Part shown: positions 57,622 through 64,000 of the stretch, one piece after another
Numbering within the stretch: the stretch's first letter is position 1
Layout of the letters: each line of letters opens with the position of its first letter
NCBI GenBank assembly: GCA_037367405.1
Contig: JAZKJV010000600.1
Location: 1,674,001-1,738,000 of the forward strand
DNA from: Ottelia alismoides
Lineage: Eukaryota; Streptophyta; Magnoliopsida; Alismatales; Hydrocharitaceae
DNA: 64,000 nucleotides
Direction: 5' to 3'
Position numbers and translations under genes: made by a program
Notes under the pieces: model-generated
What the model was told of the DNA's origin: nothing
What the model saw: only the letters and a program-made list of their open reading frames with translations
Databases searched by the model: none

Positions 57622-60600
57622 CAAGGTTCGAAATTTCGATTACGATCTCGTTTCGGTAAGGTCCAATACCGAAATTTCGCCGAAATTTCGGGAAATTTCG
57701 ACGATTTCGGTGGAAACGTCGGAAAAGGATAAAAAACCCGATTTTTTTTCCAATTTTATTGAAAATTTCGATATTTCAAGTTATTAGAACAGTAAATAAC
57801 ATACAAATACACATTTATTTCACACATATTGGTCATCTATACCCTATATATAGACATATCGGTCATATCGGCCATATCGGTCATATCGGTGGACATATTG
57901 TTGGAACCCAAGCAACATGTCTCGATCGATATGGGGTCGAAATGACCCATATTTTATCCATATCATTGCAATTGAGGATCTCCACCCCTCTATTACAACC
58001 TATCTCGACCGAAATCTCATAAGACAGTTAATATATAAAAGTTGAAACCATGGTTGTAAGTTGTAACATTGTTAATACATAATAAACAAGAGTAATAGTC
58101 TAGTCTTACAAATACAATACAACTTACAACAAGTTAAAATTATTAAGAACATGCATATTTATGATAAATGCAATAAAAGAGAGTAAAGATTAAAATATAG
58201 TACCTACCCTAGTGACATGTTTTGTTCAGAACCAGGAGTTTCGTGGTGGATCTGAATGCCCCCCCTTCCTTGCTGTCTCTCATAGCGCATCGCAGATTCT
58301 ATAAACTCGCAGTAGTTCTCCCATGTCATGTACGGGTACATGGCCTTGTAATCCATGACATACTGCCTGTACTGGTGGTCATCGATGCCTATGAGCATCC
58401 GAGTCGAGGATAAGCAGCACTGGATCCGGTATCACGAGTGGCACGACGAGGCTGCTGCGAACTCCTGCCCTGAGATCCTCGGGACGACGATGACGGAGTA
58501 GGAGAAGATCTCCGCGGAGGAGGAGGAACTGCCGTGTAGTAGTCAGGAAAGAAACCGTAGCTGTCACCCCCAAAGAAACTGCCCTGGCTCTGCTCAGGTT
58601 GGCTACTTTGGTAGTTGTCTCCGCTACTGTATCCCCCATATCCACTGTAACCATATGAATATGCTGGAGGTGCGTACTGAGGAGGAGGAGGAGGTCCTGG
58701 AGGAGGAGCTTGAAAGTATTCCGGGAAGACGCCAAATGATCTCTCATCGTGCGACGATCCATATCCGCCTAAAAGACTTTGTGCTCCTCCGCGATATGGA
58801 CTGTCGATATCCATGAAGCTCAAAGAACCTACAGATGATGTCAAATCTTCCATGTAGCTATCGGTTGGACGCTGGCCTCGACCGTACTCGTAATCCGTAG
58901 GCCCTGGACTCGGACTTGGAACAAATTGTCCGTGTGTGTTCCGTTGTCTCTCCATATACTCACGTCCTGCTTGTAGGCCTTCCTCAAGTCTGGTAGCTTG
59001 TGGCCCACGACCACTCCCTCCTGACCCACCTGAGTTTGACTCCCCACCACCACCAGGTCCAGCACGACCAACATCGTCATCATCATCATCATCTCCACTG
59101 TCATCCTTTGATTGTGACTTGGATTTGGAGCTACTGGAGAGAATTTCATCAACAGCTGCATCAATCTCGCCCTCCAACCCTCCAACAGGGTCTGTAATCC
59201 GCCCGGATCTGGCCAAAAAGTCACCAACGTCTGCTCCCATTTGCTGGTTGATGTTCTCATTCGGTCTTCCACCTGGCTGATCGAGAACTGGGGCATCATT
59301 GGAATCCATCCACCTCTAGAGAACGTCCTCATCAGCATCGTCATCGTGCATCTTGAAAATGTATGCAAGGTCAATAGGGTCCGTATAGTCATCTTTGTCA
59401 TGTCCCTCCGTTGCATGCTTCAATTTCAGCCTCAAGTTGTAATGCACGAAGACAAGGTCATTGAGCTTCTTTTCTCCCAACCTGTTCCTTCTCTTCGAAT
59501 GTATCAAATTGAACGTGCTCCAGTTCCTCTCACAACCGCCAGCAGATGCGGTTTGAGACAACACTTTCACTGCCACACTTCGAAGGTTGGGAGCTTCCAT
59601 CCCGTATAACATCCACCATTCAGCTGCAAAAAAAGGAAAAGACAGAAATCATAAGTACAAATAAATGTACACAAAATCAACACAAGTAATGGGTTTATTT
59701 GCCTCCGTCCCTACCAGGAAGAGTATTGCCACGACCGTTGACCGCAGTAATCCGACCAAAGGAACCCAATGCATCTCGGTAATACTTAACCTTCACAACG
59801 CACAAATAGGTTCAACCCAAATATCTTGTGACTCAAAAGTCAAAATATAGGTAGAAATTGAGGATATTAGTACCTCATTCATGCACATGCTCTGTAACTT
59901 CTCGTCCTTGACGAGCTTCTCCACCACAATCTGTACGGCTGAGAGAAGGTCACCATTTGTACCAAGTCCATTCTTGTAGTGGTACTTAGGATTGAAGTAA
60001 TAAGCTGCATAGAAAGTCACGAACAAGCTCATTTATGATGTCCAACTATAAAAATTTAAATGATTGAAAAAAAACCTTTTTTACATAATACATACCGGCC
60101 TTGTGAAGAGGATGCGAGAGCATCTTAGACCATCGCTCGTCTATGATGTCCAACCCTGCTTTTGATCCCTTCCCAACCGCTTCTCGGACCTTCTCTCTTA
60201 TGCAGCGCATTGCCTCGTAGATGACTCCCATGGTGGGCTTCTTGTCGCCATCCACGATCCTCCATGCAGATACTACTGGATCCATGATCCTCGTGACCCG
60301 AGTCACGTCATCCCAAAAGGAGATATCATTGATCAATATCTCCACCTTCCGTCCTCCTTCAGTTCGAGCTTCATGTATCTCGAACCACTCACCCTGGCAA
60401 CACATGGTTTTCAAACCCGTCTTATGTTGCTTGAGGCTTTGCAACGCTATAAAATTGGTTGCAAAGCGTGTGATGCCAGGCCTCACCAACTCCCCATTGC
60501 ACATCCGCCTCATTAGTGCCAACACTTTGCTGTGGTTGTAGATGAATGTGGTGATCATTTGTGCTTTCTCCACCACCCTTGAGACGAGCTTCCTCTTGCT

Positions 60601-62809
60601 GAAATCCTTAAGGATCAAGTCAATGCAATGCGCAGCACACGGTGTCCATAAAATTCCGTAGCTGTTGGACTTCATAATTGTTTCACCAGCCTTCTTGAAG
60701 TTACTACCGTTATCTGTCACAATTTGCACAATGTGCTCTTTCCCAACCTCCTTTATAACGTCCTTCATCAACTTCAGAAGGTACCTGTGGTCCTTCACAT
60801 GCTCAGATGCATCAACAGATTTCAAGAAAATTGTCTTCCCATCGCAGTAAACAAGGAAGTTGATGATCTGCTTCCTTGTGTAGCTCGTCCACCCATCACA
60901 CATCAATGTCACCCCATACTCTGGCCATCTCCTCCTCAACTCGGCGATGTACTCATTCATCTCCTCTTTCTCCATCCCAAGATATTTGTTCATGATCTCG
61001 TAGGATGTAGGAGCCTTCACTCCCGTTCCCGCTGCAGCGATCTCATCAACGGCATGCTGCAAGAATGGCCCGCTTGCAATGTTGGCAGGAATGCTCTCCC
61101 CAAAGAAGAGCTTGCTGATGGCTTTTCCTACCCTTTCTCGTGCATTGGTGAACATTCCCTTCACTGTTTTCTGCCTCGGATCCTTGCTTACCTTGTATTG
61201 CATGGATCCGCTCCTCGTCAAGAAGGGCTCAATTCCCTTCCCCTTGTGTTTCTTAATGGGTGGTGGTACTGGTGCGCCTCCAGAACCACTCCCACTCCCA
61301 CCTGCACCATAGAAGCCGCCCCGTGCACCACCGAGTTCTCTCCTCTCGAACTCGCTCCTCAATGATTCTTGTGTAGCTTCTGTATGCCCTCCTCTCTGAT
61401 GCAGTCTGAATGTCGGCGGGGTACACAAAATCATCGTCATCTGAATCAGAAATGACGTTGAATTCTTTCTCGAACATGAACTCCTTCATTTGTTCTTCCC
61501 TTCTTACTCTCTCCGTCTCCTTTTCCTTCTTTCCGTCCAAGCTCGCCTTGACCTTGTCCCTCACATCTTTGGGACAACGCGTGCACTTGGCAACATTCTT
61601 GTTGTTGCCAACAAGATGTTGCTTCATCCTTGTGATCCCGCCTCCTCCCAACTTCTTCCCACAGAAATTGCATTGCGGCTTCGCCTTATTTCCATCAGGA
61701 GCGGACGCATACCTCCAGCCAATGTCCCCACTGAATTCTTCCATCTGATCATCAGAACTATCAGATCCAGAACCGGAAGCAGAATGTGCCATGGTGAATA
61801 TCCAAATGAAGAACCGGAACCGAAACCAGAATGTCGCAGAATGTGCCATGTATGAACGTCGAAATCTGCGAGGAAAATCAAGAACAAACAATAAGTTGGC
61901 ATTACAATGCAACTGCTTATGAATATGCAAATTATTTTATTTTTTTAATTTCGGAATTATTATATATTTAATTTTTCCAACACCCACTTTTCTTATTTAC
62001 AGAAAAAAACTTTGGATCTATACATTAGGATCTTAGATCTACAAATTAGGGGACCAATTTCATGAAAGACTACATTATTGACACAAAATATGAACAAAAA
62101 CGTAAATATTTAACAAATCATTTTCGGATTTTCTATATTTTTAATTTTTATTAATCCAAAACAATTTCCAGACTATGATTTATACTTCCAAAACACAAGA
62201 TCCGAATATATAACACCACAACTCATTATCGTTCCACATTAAACTTCAAAAGCCCCGATTTCTTCTAACATAGATCCAAGAAAATAATCTCCAACAATGT
62301 TTACGTTCATGTTAACTTCAGATCTGTGATACAATGATCATAGCTAGCACTATTGTGCAAAAAAAACACAAAAGCCCCAAATTTCTATTTCAAATTTATA
62401 CCTATTTTGGGGGAAATCTCTCAAATTAAACACCATGCCTAGCTATATCAACAACCATTTAGTGAAAACCCTAAAAAATTATTGAATTTGAAGAAGATTT
62501 ATCATAATTTGGCTTACCTCAAAGGATGAAGGTCTTGGAGGATGAAGAGAACAGCCATTGCCCGAAGTCGGTCGAAATGGGGACATTTCGACCGATATTT
62601 CGCTATATTTCGACAGTGGCCTGATTTTTCTATTCAAAGATTCCTAATGTCGGGCGAGATACTGAGATGGACCGAGATATCGGCGATATCTCGCGATATT
62701 TCGACCGAAACCGGGGATCTCGATATACAGTATGATTTCGATACCCGATACCCATCGAAACCGAAATTTCGTCGAAATTTCGGGAAATTTCGCGAGATTT
62801 CAGTCCATG
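57622..62809 (-). mobile_element. 5,188-bp hAT transposon with exact TSD and damaged transposase
   Basis: The left end is CAAGGTTCGAAATTTCG; the right end on the complement is CATGGACTGAAATCTCGCG, an imperfect TIR. The exact 8-bp duplication GATGGGTC is at 57614-57621 and 62810-62817. Subterminal regions of about 100-250 bp on both sides are dense in CGAAATTTCG and related GATATTTCG words. One multi-exon transposase gene occupies the minus strand. The 215-bp MITE at 33530-33744 is a deletion derivative. Confidence 0.94.
58204..61792 (-). pseudogene. hAT transposase with long Gly/Tyr/Ser-rich C-terminal extension; three lesions
   Basis: The start MAHSASGSGSDSSDD is at 61792. A BED-type finger follows (WRYASAPDG, CNFCGKKLGGGGITRMKQHL). 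Near 61385-61410 the frame must shift by one base to continue into ESLRSEFERRELGG and KGIEPFLTRS. The core has CDGWTSYTRKQ, QIVTDNGSNFKKAG, TPCAAHCIDLIL and RIVDGDKKP. Exons end at 60096, 59874 and 59715 and resume at 60004, 59790 and 59623 with GT-AG borders. The dimerisation domain is AEWWMLYG, GGCERNWSTFN and NRLGEKKLNDLVFVHYN. A TAG at 59318-59316 interrupts, but the same frame stays open for 306 more codons: acidic, then Gly/Tyr/Ser/Pro-rich with YGYSGYGGYSSGDNYQSSQ. A last shift near 58390 leads to DDHQYRQYVMDYKAMYPYMTWENYCEF, ending at 58204. Probably dead, but only recently. Confidence 0.85.
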
Positions 62810-62833
62810 GATGGGTCTTGGCTCTTATACGAT

Positions 62834-62950
62834 ATATGACATGTATGGTCACATGAACCTTTCTCGAGAAAATTGACATTAATAAGTTGTTGGGCTGCAT
62901 ATGACATGTATGGTCACACGAACCTTTCTCGAGAAAATTGACATTAATAA
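62834..62950 (+). repeat. two-copy 52-bp direct repeat
   Basis: 62834-62885 and 62899-62950 are identical except for one base (ACATGAAC versus ACACGAAC), separated by 13 bases. It starts just outside the right TSD of the 5.2-kb hAT. Confidence 0.92.
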
Positions 62951-64000
62951 ACTGGATCCAAGACCACCACCTAAAATGCTTAAGCTCGAGCTCGAGTTAT
63001 CAAATAGTAGACCTCTTTTCATATAACCGCATAACATCTACCGCACAACATCTATGAGTATTCAGTGTGCCACTATTTTTGGAGTATCACGAGATACACA
63101 GTATCCTCGTAAAATATGAGTATGCTTAAGAGAAATATTTTCGGTGGTAATAAATGGTTAAGGCTCAAATTTGACGAAGTTGTCTAGACTAGTTTTTCTC
63201 GATAACTAATCAGGGCTAGATCCTTAACATTATCGGAGTCAAAATCCCTCTAATTATAGAAAAATATTACTGAATCAAAGAGTTTGAAGGAAAATGCAAC
63301 TCAAGAACGTGCGACTGCAGTTTATGAACGTTGTTCAACATGTCCCAAAGAAATGATGATGTACAAAAATTTTGGCCAGATTACAAGGATAAGCATATCA
63401 CTTTCCTTGGACGCCTACATTTTATATACAATGTCCATGAATTTACAAAGTATTTGTTTTATTTTACAACCATTATCTTTTTATCATTGTACATTTTTTT
63501 TGTCATCAAATCAACTGTTGAGATAATTAGATTTTTGGAAACGGAAAAGGTAATGATTTGAAAATGTCTACAATCGTTACAATTTTAAGTATTGTTTGAA
63601 AGTGCATGAGATAGGGCGGGGAAAACCGTGAGAATTGCTTATTATTACTACACACTCCATTGAACATGGTTTAAGTTTCTATATCCAAGATGGTAGAAAA
63701 CAAACTCTTGTACTCTGAAATCTCGAACTTTGCTGGAAAACCCCAAATCCTTGTCCGAAAGACAAATTTCTGTCCCTGGCCTGTCACTTTGCTCTCACGT
63801 ATCCTACTTTGTGCAGTTAATATAAAAATCCTTCACCTACGTGCTGTTGCTGATGGGATTTGGTGTTTCTACCTCGTCATCTTGGTGATGTTTACTGTTC
63901 CTCTTGGGGATGCCCCTCCTCAATGGTCACTATATCCTGCATCTGAAACTTTTCTGTCCCTCTTTCTTCATGTTTCTTTCTTCAATGCTGTTCTGATTGC
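62951..64000. other. no gene identified
   Basis: A plus-frame stretch at 63331-63430 reads NDDVQKFWPDYKDKHITFLGRLHFIYNVHEF. It looks protein-like, but I do not recognise it and it has no clear borders. The rest is AT-rich with no repeats seen. Confidence 0.35.

Noticed and set aside
58389..59309. Independent Gly/Tyr-rich host gene
   Set aside because: It is in frame with and directly downstream of the hAT dimerisation exon, inside the TIRs, so it is better read as a transposase extension.
1..64000. tRNA/rRNA genes, CRISPR arrays, endogenous pararetrovirus
   Set aside because: No cloverleaf, rRNA core or spaced short repeat array was seen. All reverse transcriptase remnants have copia, gypsy or LINE features and none has a movement or coat domain.

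Overview
This is nuclear DNA of a flowering plant, probably a monocot. The evidence is an intronless, strongly GC3-biased gene for plastid N-acetylglutamate kinase, the first exon of alpha-COP (COPA), and a background packed with plant-type Ty1/copia, Ty3/gypsy, RTE-LINE and hAT-type DNA transposons. I cannot place the species.

Host genes are few. COPA exon 1 (6822-7029, minus) is intact, but no second exon lies in the 6.8 kb to its left. Either intron 1 is huge and filled with transposons, or the gene copy is truncated. NAGK (20203-21203, plus) is complete except for a one-base loss in a G run near 20964 that breaks the frame. A decayed DUF641/GIL1-type gene relic lies at about 37.3-38.2 kb.

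Layout. 1-7 kb: copia 3' half, MITE, RTE-LINE tail, Tourist-like MITE, zf-RVT LINE scrap and a 1,066-bp hAT MITE, then COPA exon 1. 7-20 kb: simple repeats, a decayed gypsy pol, AT-rich sequence and a 1,248-bp hAT MITE with a polypyrimidine insert. 20-21.2 kb: NAGK. 23.1-32.6 kb: a long hairpin, then four LTRs of one non-autonomous family joined head-to-tail by degenerate internal regions (LTR-int-LTR-int-LTR-int-LTR-int), with nested MITEs. 32.6-35.4 kb: the 5' part of a minus-strand copia fused to the last internal region. 38.4-42.5 kb: a gag-only LTR element with LTRs of about 1.1 kb. 44.0-45.2 kb: an LTR+PBS joined to the 3' end of a different copia. 46.6-57.3 kb: a hAT MITE, then a copia element invaded by three hAT-type elements, including a 3,680-bp hAT with an apparently intact 715-aa transposase. 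57.6-62.8 kb: a second, 5,188-bp hAT whose transposase gene carries three lesions.

The best-supported observations are target-site duplications that can be read directly: eight or more hAT-type insertions have exact or one-mismatch 8-bp duplications. They allow the nesting order to be reconstructed. Both autonomous-type hAT elements have short deletion derivatives in the same window. No tRNA, rRNA, CRISPR array or prokaryotic feature was seen.
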